Assembly: GCA_017962415.1 (NCBI GenBank)
Contig: JAGCVK010000008.1
Span: 1 to 64,000, forward strand
Direction: 5' to 3'
DNA: 64,000 nt
DNA from: Treponema sp.
Lineage (GTDB): Bacteria; Spirochaetota; Spirochaetia; Treponematales; Treponemataceae
A program made the position numbers and the translations under genes. Shown here in pieces: positions 32,101-40,338 of the stretch (its first letter is position 1; each line of letters begins with the position of its first letter). The notes below the pieces were generated by a model. It did no database searches. It was not told the origin of the DNA and saw nothing but the letters and a program-made list of their open reading frames with translations.

Positions 32101-33657
32101 TTAGTATTTTGCCTTTCGCAAACGCACCATTTCAATATCTTCACAGAACAATTGTCTCAAGTCATTCAAGCCAAGAGCCATTAACGCCATTCGGTCAATA
32201 CCAATACCCCATGCAAGAACAGGACAATCAAGCCCCATAGCGCGTGTAACTTCCGGACGGAAAATACCAGAACCACCAAGTTCAAACCAGCCCAAAACCG
32301 GGTGCTTAATATGAACTTCAATACTTGGCTCTGTAAATGGGAAGTAACCTGGAACATATTTTACTTCTTCAGCTCCGGCAATTTCAGTAGCAAACATTTT
32401 GAGCATTCCAAGAAGGTCGCGCAAAGTTACATCGTTACCAGCAATAATACCTTCTGTCTGATAAAAGTCAGAAAGGTGAGTTGCGTCTACTTTGTCGTAG
32501 CGGAAACAGCGGGCAATACCAAAGTATTTTCCAGGAACTTCAGCTTTGTGCAACTGATGCGCAGACAAAACTGTTCCCTGAGAACGCAAAATCAAGCGGC
32601 GAGTAAATTCATTATCAAAAGTATAATTCCAGCCACGACTTCCTGTGTTTCCACCAGTTTCGTGAGCGGCCTTTACATTACTCAAATATGGTTCTTCAAT
32701 AAATTTTGCGTGTGTAGGATTTTTAATTCTATATACATCGTGAATATCGCGTGCAGCGTGGAACTGTGGCATAAACAAAGCGTCACCATTCCAGAATTCA
32801 GTTTCTACAAGCGGACCGTCAAACTCCTGAAAACCAAGAGAACAAAGTTTGTCTTTTACGCTTTCCAAGAACTGAACATAAGGGTTTGTGCGGCCAGGAA
32901 TAATTCGTGCCGGCGGAATTGCAATATTGTAACCGCGGAAAGTGCCGTTTTTCCATTCGCCAGAAGCAAGCATTTTTGGTGTAATTTCACCAATTTCGTT
33001 ACCAGTTACACCGGCGCTCTTAAGAGCATCACGAACAGCTTCAAAACCGCTCTGCAATTTATAAAAAACAGTTTCGCGCTCAATCATTTTGAATGGAGAA
33101 TCTGCAGCGCCGCGCTTTTTAGCAAGGCCATTCATAGCTTCAGCTTCGGCAGCACTCAAATCATCTTTATTCAAAAGGCCGCCGTCTACAGAACAAGCCT
33201 TTTTTATCAAATCCATAGTTGCTTTAATGCGCTCAGGAAGAACAGCACCTGTATATTCAACCTTTTTTTCTGCATTCATTTTAAGAACGCCGTCTTTTAC
33301 AAGCGGACCAAAAGCAGAACCAACATCTTTCTGCTCAAGACCAACACCAGCAGCAATTTCTGGCATTGTGTGAGCGCCCTTTTCTTTAAGGAAGTTCACC
33401 ATTCGCTCTTCTACAGTTCCTGTTTTTGCAAGAGCGCGGCCCATTTCTGTAATTTCAAAAAATGTATGTGGAGTTCTGCGGATTTCTTTTAACAATTCTT
33501 TACCAGAAAGCCATGAAAACGCCTGATTTGCGTGACCTTCCTTATATTCCAGTTCTTTCTGGAGTTTTTCTGAAGTAAGTTCATCTTGCGCTGAATACTT
33601 TAACAAAACTTTAATTTCAAGCGGATGAAGATTTTTAATGATATTTTTTACGTCCAT
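32101..33657 (-). CDS. pheS: Phenylalanine-tRNA ligase alpha subunit, archaeal type
   Basis: Charges tRNA-Phe together with PheT. The 518-residue subunit is longer than the usual bacterial PheS (about 340). It has an N-terminal winged-helix region (LTSEKLQKELEYKEGHANQAFSWLSGKELL) followed by the class II catalytic core, with FDGPLVETEFWNGDALFMPQFHAARD, LRSQGTVLSAHQ and the motif 3 segment LGGSGIFRPEVTRAMG near the C-terminus. This archaeal/eukaryotic-style enzyme is a known feature of spirochaetes and is the strongest taxonomic hint in the window. PheT is not adjacent. Confidence 0.95.
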   Translation of the reverse strand: MDVKNIIKNLHPLEIKVLLKYSAQDELTSEKLQKELEYKEGHANQAFSWLSGKELLKEIRRTPHTFFEITEMGRALAKTGTVEERMVNFLKEKGAHTMPEIAAGVGLEQKDVGSAFGPLVKDGVLKMNAEKKVEYTGAVLPERIKATMDLIKKACSVDGGLLNKDDLSAAEAEAMNGLAKKRGAADSPFKMIERETVFYKLQSGFEAVRDALKSAGVTGNEIGEITPKMLASGEWKNGTFRGYNIAIPPARIIPGRTNPYVQFLESVKDKLCSLGFQEFDGPLVETEFWNGDALFMPQFHAARDIHDVYRIKNPTHAKFIEEPYLSNVKAAHETGGNTGSRGWNYTFDNEFTRRLILRSQGTVLSAHQLHKAEVPGKYFGIARCFRYDKVDATHLSDFYQTEGIIAGNDVTLRDLLGMLKMFATEIAGAEEVKYVPGYFPFTEPSIEVHIKHPVLGWFELGGSGIFRPEVTRAMGLDCPVLAWGIGIDRMALMALGLNDLRQLFCEDIEMVRLRKAKY

Positions 33658-33679
33658 TTTTGTATATCCTGTTACTACA

Positions 33680-33714
33680 AAAAAAATAAAAGCCGGCAGT
33701 TTAAACCACCGGCT
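33680..33714 (-). terminator. Intrinsic terminator before pheS
   Basis: On the minus strand AGCCGG, a 12-nt loop and CCGGCT are followed by TTTATTTTTTTT. It ends the five-gene operon that begins at 38239. Confidence 0.85.
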
Positions 33715-33749
33715 GTATTCTACAATATTTCAGATAAAAACTAAATAGG

Positions 33750-34163
33750 TTAGCGCGAGAATTTTAAGTACGATGAATATTGCGCTCTACGCTGCCCTCT
33801 TTCGTCCTTAAAATATTTTTCTTTATCATCTTTTAAATATCTGTAACTGTAATATTTATATTCTTTCTGGAAATCCTGAAGAACGGCCATTACAGAATTC
33901 ATAGCTTCACCTTTATCATAAGTTACATAAAGAGTTTCATAATAAATGCGCACTTCATCATAAATTGGCTGATACTCAATTTTTATGCTTGCATTTTTGT
34001 CTGTACAATGCTGATTTTCTGGCACTATAACTTTAGTAGTAAGTTTTTCCTGCTCAAATTTATCTCGTTCAAAAGGATCGTCTGGATTATCACCGATTGG
34101 CTGAGCAAAAATAGCAGCGCTGATCAATGTCAAAGCTGTAAACAAAGTAACTATTTTCTTCAT
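33750..34163 (-). CDS. Small exported protein of unknown function
   Basis: The 137-residue protein has a signal peptide (MKKIVTLFTALTLISAAIFA) and a mature part rich in Tyr, Lys and Asp, with predicted strands around KIEYQPIYDEVRIYYETLYVTYDKG and a Tyr-rich KEYKYYSYRYLKDDKEKYFKD. The family is not recognised. AAGGAG stands before the ATG at 34163. A frame from 34223 would add 20 residues before the signal peptide and is rejected. It is last gene of the 38.2-33.7 kb operon. Confidence 0.7.
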   Translation of the reverse strand: MKKIVTLFTALTLISAAIFAQPIGDNPDDPFERDKFEQEKLTTKVIVPENQHCTDKNASIKIEYQPIYDEVRIYYETLYVTYDKGEAMNSVMAVLQDFQKEYKYYSYRYLKDDKEKYFKDERGQRRAQYSSYLKFSR

Positions 34164-34203
34164 AATAAACTCCTTAGCCCGGCCTACCCGGCCAATGCAT
34201 ATT

Positions 34204-34926
34204 TTAGTATACGCTATACTCAATAATTTTACCGCATTCTAGGAAAAAAGCAAGATTTATTACATAACGGCCAGAATCAATTCCCAAAGCGCCCAAATTT
34301 CTGATTAAAACCGAGCCATTTATTTCTTTTGGCTTATTTTTGATGATACTTCGGTAATAATCGCGAATTGCAGTTTTAAGAGAATCTTTTGCCGCTTCTT
34401 CAATTCCGTCAAAACCTTTTTCAACGGCAGCATAACCTAAGCCAGAAATTACAGGATTTTTTATTGAAGTCCAAAGTCTATAATTTTGAACTTGCGCTTC
34501 TGTGCGTTCATATTCAACCCAACAATTAAGTTTATTATTTTCAATCCAAGGCGAAGTATAATTTATTTTATTTTTTGTAACTTCAGAATCGGTGATTTCA
34601 GTTACTTCAAAATATTCTTCAACGCCGCGCGCTTTATCAGAAGGAACATAAACAAAATTCCAGCCATAAACCATTCCATTGATTATAAAAGGCGCAACTT
34701 CGTGCATTCGATTAATTGGGAATTCATATTGTTCAGAATTGATGTTTGCAGCTTGTTCAGATTCAGGGTAAGCATCAAGCTCTGCCCAAAGCGGAATTCT
34801 GATAATTCGCTCAACAAACGGAGCTTGAGAATATACAGAAAAATTTACAGAAAATAATAAGCCCAAAAAGGCAAAAAAGAGTTTCTTAAAAATCCTTTTA
34901 TTTTTTATCTGTAAGTGTCTTTCCAT
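34204..34926 (-). CDS. Exported protein of unknown function
   Basis: The 240-residue protein has an N-terminal hydrophobic signal (RIFKKLFFAFLGLLFSVNFSVYSQ) and no recognised domain. The mature part contains WAELDAYPESEQ, MVYGWNFVYVPSDKARGVEEYFEV and a C-terminal DSGRYVINLAFFLECGKIIEY. It resembles conserved treponemal envelope proteins in composition. Its ATG lies inside the rhomboid gene end (22-nt overlap), so translation is coupled. Confidence 0.7.
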   Translation of the reverse strand: MERHLQIKNKRIFKKLFFAFLGLLFSVNFSVYSQAPFVERIIRIPLWAELDAYPESEQAANINSEQYEFPINRMHEVAPFIINGMVYGWNFVYVPSDKARGVEEYFEVTEITDSEVTKNKINYTSPWIENNKLNCWVEYERTEAQVQNYRLWTSIKNPVISGLGYAAVEKGFDGIEEAAKDSLKTAIRDYYRSIIKNKPKEINGSVLIRNLGALGIDSGRYVINLAFFLECGKIIEYSVY

Positions 34927-35561
34927 ATTTTAATCGGATGAACTCCCATTCTGATTACAAAATAAAGCCAAGCCGCAAAAAAGCCAAATAAATGAGTCAT
35001 ATGAGCCACACTTGAGCGCACATCAAAAAACTGGCTTCCCAATTCAATCAAAGTATAAATAAGCACAAGAATAGGAGCCGGAACCGGAACTATTCCCCAT
35101 ATAAGTATTATCGACTTAGGAAAGAACACAGCATAAGCAAAAAGTATTGCATAAACCGCACCACTTGCGCCAAGCAGCATTACATTATACTGGCCGGTAA
35201 ATTTATAAAAAAGAAAAGAAAAAAATCCGCTCAAAGTACCGCAAAGCAGGTAAAAAAGCAAAAATTCTTTTGAGCCAATTGCTTTTTCAAGATTAAGCCC
35301 AAAAATAAGAAGCGCAAGCATATTAAACAAAACGTGCCGAAAACTTCCATGCACAAACATATAAGTAAAAAACTGCCAATACATTCGGTTTGTTTCTACA
35401 TTTACAGGATTCATAGCTCCAAAATTATAAATTAAATAGTAAAGATTTCGATTCCAAACCTGCAATCCAAAAATCAAAAAATTAATAAAAATAATAAAAA
35501 TGGCAGTTCTTTTGTAAGTGTAAGAAAACGGCCGGCGAAGAATAAATCTATTTTTTGGCAT
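34905..35561 (-). CDS. Rhomboid family intramembrane serine protease
   Basis: The 218-residue membrane protein has six hydrophobic segments and the rhomboid catalytic elements: WQFFTYMFVHGSFRHVLFNMLAL, the nucleophile motif GASGAVYA (G-x-S-G), and the catalytic His in SSVAHMTHLFGFFAAW. It cuts membrane-anchored substrates within the bilayer. The ATG at 35561 is supported by AAGGG 5 nt upstream. A start at 35585 is possible but has less support. It overlaps the GGDEF gene end by 14 nt. Its operon partners encode exported proteins that could be substrates, which is only a suggestion. Confidence 0.88.
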   Translation of the reverse strand: MPKNRFILRRPFSYTYKRTAIFIIFINFLIFGLQVWNRNLYYLIYNFGAMNPVNVETNRMYWQFFTYMFVHGSFRHVLFNMLALLIFGLNLEKAIGSKEFLLFYLLCGTLSGFFSFLFYKFTGQYNVMLLGASGAVYAILFAYAVFFPKSIILIWGIVPVPAPILVLIYTLIELGSQFFDVRSSVAHMTHLFGFFAAWLYFVIRMGVHPIKIWKDTYR

Positions 35562-36657
35562 ACGATCCCTTTGGTTTTGGCTCAAAATAAGTTACTTTAT
35601 TTCGGCCGTTATTTTTTGACATATAAAGTGCCTGATCTGCCTGATTCACAAATTCATTTGGCGAAGAAACAAGATTTTTTTGTGCATCAAAAATAGAAAC
35701 ACCGCCCGAAATTGTAACGTGCAAATGTTGATTATTGTACACAAAATCATGCTCGTTAATTGTAGAACGAATTCGTTCTGCAACAGCCATTGCTTCTTCT
35801 TTTCCTGAATCAATAAGCAGCGCCGTAAACTCTTCTCCGCCGTAGCGACTTGCAACATCAGAATCGCGCAGATTTCTCCGAATCAAATCCGCAACACTCT
35901 TTAAAACAAAGTCGCCGCACTCATGGCCATAAGTATCGTTAAATTTCTTAAAGAAATCAATATCAAACATCAAAACAGCAATCTGCTTATTGCCCAAAAA
36001 GGCCGCGTCAATTGCTTCTGTAAGCACATTAAAAAAATAATATTTATGCTTAAGGTGCGTCATCATATCAGTTGAAGACATTTCCAAAAGAGCCGCATTA
36101 TTAATCGCAACCGAAGCAAGCCCCGCAATTGCCATAATCTGATTTAATTCGTACTCAGAATAAGTTGCATCATCATCAATTGAAATACGTTCCTGAAGAA
36201 CAAGCATTCCGTTTAAATGGCTTTTTTGAATCAGCGGAACAATAAGCGTTGGATTTAATTTTTCGAGAGTCGAAAGATATTTGCAGCCGGCACATTTTTC
36301 CCGCAATTCAGCGATAGTAATTGGCCGCTTTTCGTGAAGCAAAACGCTTGCAACCGGAGCCGTAACCGGAATTTTAACTTTTTCGTCGTTCAAAAACTCT
36401 TTTGCAGTTTCAAGCACAAAATTTTCGTTTGTAATTAAATCGCGAACAAAAATTTCGGCACCAAGAACGTGCATTTGTGCCATTGAAATATAAACAATCG
36501 ATTCAAGAAGGTTCACAAAATCAAGATTCTGACAAAACGATTTTGCTATATCAATAAGCTGTTCCAAATCATAAATCTTCTTTTCATACTGGAGCGATTG
36601 TTCCAGCAATTCTTTTTGAGATTCTGATTTTTTATTTTCAGCCTTCTTTTTACTCAT
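35548..36657 (-). CDS. Diguanylate cyclase with GAF domain
   Basis: Makes the second messenger cyclic di-GMP from two GTP. The 369-residue cytosolic protein has an N-terminal coiled coil (to about 35), a GAF domain (about 40-190) and a GGDEF domain (about 195-360). The active site is GGEEF (273-277). The product-inhibition I-site R-x-x-D is present as R264-D267, exactly five residues upstream. CAGCKYL near residue 122 places a Cys pair in the GAF domain, which could sense redox or metal. A PilZ-like protein at 57110-57997 could be a receptor. It overlaps the upstream gene by 8 nt. Confidence 0.93.
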   Translation of the reverse strand: MSKKKAENKKSESQKELLEQSLQYEKKIYDLEQLIDIAKSFCQNLDFVNLLESIVYISMAQMHVLGAEIFVRDLITNENFVLETAKEFLNDEKVKIPVTAPVASVLLHEKRPITIAELREKCAGCKYLSTLEKLNPTLIVPLIQKSHLNGMLVLQERISIDDDATYSEYELNQIMAIAGLASVAINNAALLEMSSTDMMTHLKHKYYFFNVLTEAIDAAFLGNKQIAVLMFDIDFFKKFNDTYGHECGDFVLKSVADLIRRNLRDSDVASRYGGEEFTALLIDSGKEEAMAVAERIRSTINEHDFVYNNQHLHVTISGGVSIFDAQKNLVSSPNEFVNQADQALYMSKNNGRNKVTYFEPKPKGSYAKK

Positions 36658-38239
36658 GCTTTATTTCACCGCCCGATATAATAACATAATTCTTCATTAT
36701 TTCAAAAAAGATACCCCAGTTCGCGTAATTCGTTTCAAGAAAGTTTGTATTATCACGGTTGCGCGAAGACATCATAAGAACTTTAAGATTTGAAATAATT
36801 TCGCTTGAAGGCTTTTTAGAATCCGCAAGAAGTTCTCCAAGCTGATGACTCAACGACGAAAGATTTGTGCATTGAGTTTGCAAAAGTTGGTGAGCATCAT
36901 CATTAATCGACTGAACCATTTTTTCGAGCTTTTTATAAAAATCCTTATCTTTTTTACTGTCTTTGATATAACTTTCAAGAACGGCAATACTATGTTTTTG
37001 ATCTGCGCCAAAAGAATCTTCAAACTCTTTAATATCTTTATCGCCATTAATTGCAGTAAATACAATAGAAGAAAAACTTGATTTATAAGCCGGATTATTA
37101 AAAAATCCTTCAATTACAAGATCATTCAAAAGCGCTTTAAGCCCTTCAGTAAAATAAGATTTTAAGAAAGTTTTTAAAATGCGCATTGGAAGAATCCATT
37201 TAAAAGCCATAGAAACTTCAGCCTGCAAAATCTGATTATAAGCCTGACTATAAGCGCCAAGTTCTTCAAGCGGAATATTTGGAAACAAAGCCGTAACTTC
37301 TTCAGAAATCGTTTCATCTTGAATTTCAGTTTTGATTCTCTGTTCATCTGCATCAAAACGGGTTTGGAGCATATTTGCAAAATCCTGACGCGGCGAACCA
37401 GAATAATTTACAACCGCAGGCTCATAAGTTAAATCCTGGCGGCACATTCTTATAAGGCTCTTAAGTTTTTGCGGCGACAAAATTTTTGTAATTATATAGT
37501 TGATTTTTTTAAGATTTCCAAGATAGCTTTGCTTTTCAGAATCAGATAATTCAGTTCCTTTACGAAGCTGGCCAAGCGCAATAACTGCATCTGCAGTTGA
37601 AGTTGTGATTCTTAAACCGCTCGCCTGATAATACAAATCTTCCAAAAGATTTTGTGCAGTTGACGCAGAAATTTCTTTGTAAGTTGGTTTGTACGAAAGA
37701 TCAGCTGGAATAAAATTTGTATCAAAAGCCTGCAAAAAAGGAGTGTAATTATAGCGGCAAAATTCTACAAGCTGGCGCAGCAAAAGAAGGTCGGAATCCA
37801 TTTTTTTAAAAGGCTCCGTGTTCAGCTCTTTTAAAAGTCGCTCCATTTCTTTTCGCTGGCGCATATAAACTCTGTCGGGATTTTGAGTTTCTTCTACAAT
37901 TTGTGCTTTTCTGTTTTCAAAAGAAAGAGCTTCAAGAGCTTCCTGGTCTGAAGCTGGATAACCAGTTACAATCAGCTGCGCTTCAAAACGGCGCTGACGC
38001 TGAATATCATTTGGGCTAACAGTTACCGAAAAAAGATTATCAAGCGGGCGAGTATTTTTATAAAGCGCGTAAATTGCTTCGCCAAAATTTGGCAAAAGCA
38101 TTCCAGAACGGCAGATTTGCGGCTGAAAATCTCTAATTTCATTTTCCAGCTTTTTCATCTGCTGCTTTTTTTGAACTTCTGGAGAGGAACGCTTAAAAAT
38201 ATTATCAAAAATGCTTGATATAGCCTTTAGAAATCCCAT
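36650..38239 (-). CDS. Conserved spirochaetal protein (DUF5312-like)
   Basis: The 529-residue cytosolic protein has no signal peptide and is almost entirely helical, with charged coiled-coil stretches (EVQKKQQMKKLENEIRDFQPQICRSG; KKDKDFYKKLEKMVQSINDDAHQLLQ). It looks like the spirochaete-restricted DUF5312 group, but this is from memory of the general pattern. No catalytic motif is visible. It is first gene of a five-gene operon with the diguanylate cyclase and rhomboid protease, driven by a TTGCTA-17-TAAAAT promoter. Confidence 0.65.
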   Translation of the reverse strand: MGFLKAISSIFDNIFKRSSPEVQKKQQMKKLENEIRDFQPQICRSGMLLPNFGEAIYALYKNTRPLDNLFSVTVSPNDIQRQRRFEAQLIVTGYPASDQEALEALSFENRKAQIVEETQNPDRVYMRQRKEMERLLKELNTEPFKKMDSDLLLLRQLVEFCRYNYTPFLQAFDTNFIPADLSYKPTYKEISASTAQNLLEDLYYQASGLRITTSTADAVIALGQLRKGTELSDSEKQSYLGNLKKINYIITKILSPQKLKSLIRMCRQDLTYEPAVVNYSGSPRQDFANMLQTRFDADEQRIKTEIQDETISEEVTALFPNIPLEELGAYSQAYNQILQAEVSMAFKWILPMRILKTFLKSYFTEGLKALLNDLVIEGFFNNPAYKSSFSSIVFTAINGDKDIKEFEDSFGADQKHSIAVLESYIKDSKKDKDFYKKLEKMVQSINDDAHQLLQTQCTNLSSLSHQLGELLADSKKPSSEIISNLKVLMMSSRNRDNTNFLETNYANWGIFFEIMKNYVIISGGEIKHE

Positions 38240-38250
38240 TTAATCAAATT

Positions 38251-38279
38251 ATTTTAACAGAGATTTTTTGAATTAGCAA
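38251..38279 (-). promoter_or_regulatory. Promoter of the five-gene operon
   Basis: On the minus strand TTGCTA (38274-38279), a 17-nt spacer and TAAAAT (38251-38256) are followed 11 nt later by ATG at 38239. No Shine-Dalgarno sequence is seen. The -35 overlaps the stop region of dus. Confidence 0.6.
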
Positions 38280-39304
38280 ATATATTGAGAAAAGATGTCT
38301 TTGTAGTCTTGAATTGTAGCCGCGTGAACAATTTTAGCACGCAAAGCAGCGCCGCCAGAAATGCCTTTTGAATAAGCGGCAAAACGTTTGCGCATTTCAA
38401 GGCACGCGTGCTGCTCTGAAGTTTCTTGAGCAAGGCGTTCAAGCTCGGCAAAGCCAGTTTTTACACGTTCTTCCGCCGGAACCGGCTCATAGCTTCCTTC
38501 CGTCAGCAAACTTGTGGCATCTCTAAAAATAAAAGGGTTGCCCATTGCACCGCGCGCAAACATAACCGCGTCCGCGCCAGTTTCCAAAAGCATTTTGCGT
38601 GCATCTTCCGGCTTAAAAAGGTCGCCGCTTCCAAAAACAGGAATGTGCCGCCCTTCCCCCTGGCGAATGTTCCAGTTTTTTACAAGCTCCACGAGTTCTT
38701 TCATAATTGACCAATCAGAATGACCTTCGTAACCTTGCGCGCGGGTACGCGGGTGAATTGTAATTGCACTTACACCAGCTTCCAAAGCCGCCAAAGCCGC
38801 TTCGCGCCAAGTCATTTGCTTTTGTTCCCAACCCGAGCGGATTTTTACAGTAACAGGAACTCCGCCTTTTTCACTCTTGCCGCCGGCCGCTTTTACAACC
38901 GCTTCAGCAATCTTAAAAAGCCGCTCCGGATCTCGAGTAAGCGCAGAGCCGGCTCCTGTTTTTATGATTTTTGGAACCGGGCAACCGCAGTTTATATCAA
39001 TTACTTCGCAGCCAGTTTTTTCAAGAACAATTCCAGCAGCGTCACGCATAATTTCCGGCTCGCCGCCAAAAATCTGAACAGAATAGGCTTTTTCGTTGTA
39101 AGCGCGGCGCATTAAAATCTCAGTTTTTAAGTTTTTGCGCACAAGAGCTTCTGCGCTCACCATTTCTGTATAAGTAAAGCACGCTCCGTTTTCTATGCAA
39201 ACAGAACGAAACGCCGCGTCGCTATAGCCAGCAACCGGCGCCAAAAAGAGATTTCCTTTTAATTCAACATTTCCGATTTTTACCGGATGATATAAAGATT
39301 CCAT
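38273..39304 (-). CDS. dus: tRNA-dihydrouridine synthase
   Basis: An FMN enzyme reducing uridines in tRNA D-loops. The 343-residue protein has the Dus barrel: GNLFLAPVAGYSDAAFRSVCIENGACFTYTEMVSAEAL at the start, EVIDINCGCPVPKIIKTGAGSALTRDPERLFKIAEAV with the catalytic cysteine, VTVKIRSGW, TIHPRTRAQGYEGHSDW, and VFGSGDLFKPEDARKMLLETGADAVMFARGAMGNPFIF. It best fits the DusB branch. The ATG at 39304 opens the domain. A frame running upstream to 39493 would overlap tatD and is rejected. Confidence 0.92.
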   Translation of the reverse strand: MESLYHPVKIGNVELKGNLFLAPVAGYSDAAFRSVCIENGACFTYTEMVSAEALVRKNLKTEILMRRAYNEKAYSVQIFGGEPEIMRDAAGIVLEKTGCEVIDINCGCPVPKIIKTGAGSALTRDPERLFKIAEAVVKAAGGKSEKGGVPVTVKIRSGWEQKQMTWREAALAALEAGVSAITIHPRTRAQGYEGHSDWSIMKELVELVKNWNIRQGEGRHIPVFGSGDLFKPEDARKMLLETGADAVMFARGAMGNPFIFRDATSLLTEGSYEPVPAEERVKTGFAELERLAQETSEQHACLEMRKRFAAYSKGISGGAALRAKIVHAATIQDYKDIFSQYIC

Positions 39305-39310
39305 AAATAC

Positions 39311-39330
39311 AATTCGGCAAGTATAGCTTG
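39311..39330. repeat. Short palindrome of the AAGCAAGCTATRCTTGCT family, copy 2
   Basis: On the minus strand this reads AGGCAAGCTATACTTGCCGA, a compensated variant (G-C outer pair) of the palindromes at 28083 and 49319. It lies a few bases before the dus start codon, and its TATACT could serve as the -10. Confidence 0.5.
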
Positions 39331-39407
39331 CCTCTGAGCCATTTTTTTTCGATGAACCTAAAGCAACCCTATCGGCTTGCTTTTTTAACGGTTCTTCGAT
39401 TATAGGC

Positions 39408-40184
39408 TTACTCAGGAATATTAAACGCTTTGCAGCTGTTTTTCCAGAGCTGTTCGCTGAGTTGTTCCAAATCCATTTCAAGCATTTCTGCAAGAAAGCG
39501 CGCAGTAGAAGGCAAGTAAGCCGGCATTGTTCGCTTTTTCTCGCGGAATTCAGCTGGAATCATAAACGGACTTTCAGTTTCAATAAGCATTCGCTCAACT
39601 GGAATATTCAAAACAGTTTCGTGCAAATTACGCGCATTGCGGTAAGTTAAATTACCAGCAAAACTAAACCAGATATTCTTATCAAGGCATTTTTTTGCAA
39701 AAGCCGCATCTTCAGAATAACAATGCAAAATCGCACCAGCATCAGGCATACGTTCTGTTAAAACATCATACAAATCGCGGCCTGCATCACGATTGTGAAT
39801 AATAACCGGAAGATTATGCTTCTGAGCAATTTCAAGCTGAGTAATAAAAAGCTCAATCTGACTTCTTTTGTCGCCAAACTGCTTAAAATAATCAAGGCCA
39901 GTTTCGCCAACAGCAACTACATTTGGCAAAGAAAGACTTTTTTCGATTGTATTAATCCAATCAGCACCAGGATTTGTAACTTCAGATGGAGCTACTCCTA
40001 CAGCATGATAAATTCCAGATATAGACTTAAGATTTGGATAAACCTTGTTAAAATCATAGAGACTATTATTAATACTGATAATGCGAGCAACGCCAGCCTG
40101 CTTAGCCTGCTGAATTACGCGCAATTGTTCAATAGGATCATCGTATATCAGCCCGATGTGAGCGTGAGTATCAAAAAACTTCAT
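39408..40184 (-). CDS. tatD: TatD family metal-dependent hydrolase
   Basis: A TIM-barrel metal-dependent DNase. The 258-residue protein has the metal ligands of the family: FDTHAHIG at the start (H-x-H), GETGLD near residue 93, IIHNRDAG, LHCYSEDAAF and the C-terminal IETESPFM. It is complete in all motifs. AGGAAG precedes the ATG, with a TTGACG-17-TATCTT promoter upstream. Physiological substrate may be DNA with 3' ends or D-aminoacyl esters, as proposed for relatives. Confidence 0.92.
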   Translation of the reverse strand: MKFFDTHAHIGLIYDDPIEQLRVIQQAKQAGVARIISINNSLYDFNKVYPNLKSISGIYHAVGVAPSEVTNPGADWINTIEKSLSLPNVVAVGETGLDYFKQFGDKRSQIELFITQLEIAQKHNLPVIIHNRDAGRDLYDVLTERMPDAGAILHCYSEDAAFAKKCLDKNIWFSFAGNLTYRNARNLHETVLNIPVERMLIETESPFMIPAEFREKKRTMPAYLPSTARFLAEMLEMDLEQLSEQLWKNSCKAFNIPE

Positions 40185-40224
40185 GGCTTTTTCTTCCTAA
40201 AGATGAGATTATTTACTTACGATA

Positions 40225-40253
40225 AAGATAACATAGGATTGACTAAACGTCAA
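40225..40253 (-). promoter_or_regulatory. Promoter of tatD
   Basis: On the minus strand TTGACG (40248-40253), a 17-nt spacer and TATCTT (40225-40230), with the tatD ATG 40 nt downstream. It is divergent from the M23 gene promoter. Confidence 0.65.
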
Positions 40254-40297
40254 ATTATTTCTTATGTTCGCAGAGAGTTTAGACACTTGACATACGT

Positions 40298-40327
40298 TTG
40301 ACTTAATAACATCATTAATGGTATAAT
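40298..40327 (+). promoter_or_regulatory. Promoter of the M23-bactofilin operon
   Basis: TTGACT (40298-40303), an 18-nt spacer and TATAAT (40322-40327). The ATG follows after 11 nt, so the 5' leader would be about 5 nt with no Shine-Dalgarno sequence. Confidence 0.65.
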
Positions 40328-40338
40328 TTTTTAGAATT

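Noticed and set aside
32302-33492. Long open frame opposite pheS
   Set aside because: It is antisense to an unmistakable gene, has Ser/Phe/Cys-rich shadow composition, and no ribosome-binding site.
39305-39493. N-terminal extension of the dus reading frame
   Set aside because: It would overlap tatD by 86 nt in another frame and adds residues unlike the Dus family. The barrel starts right after the ATG at 39304.
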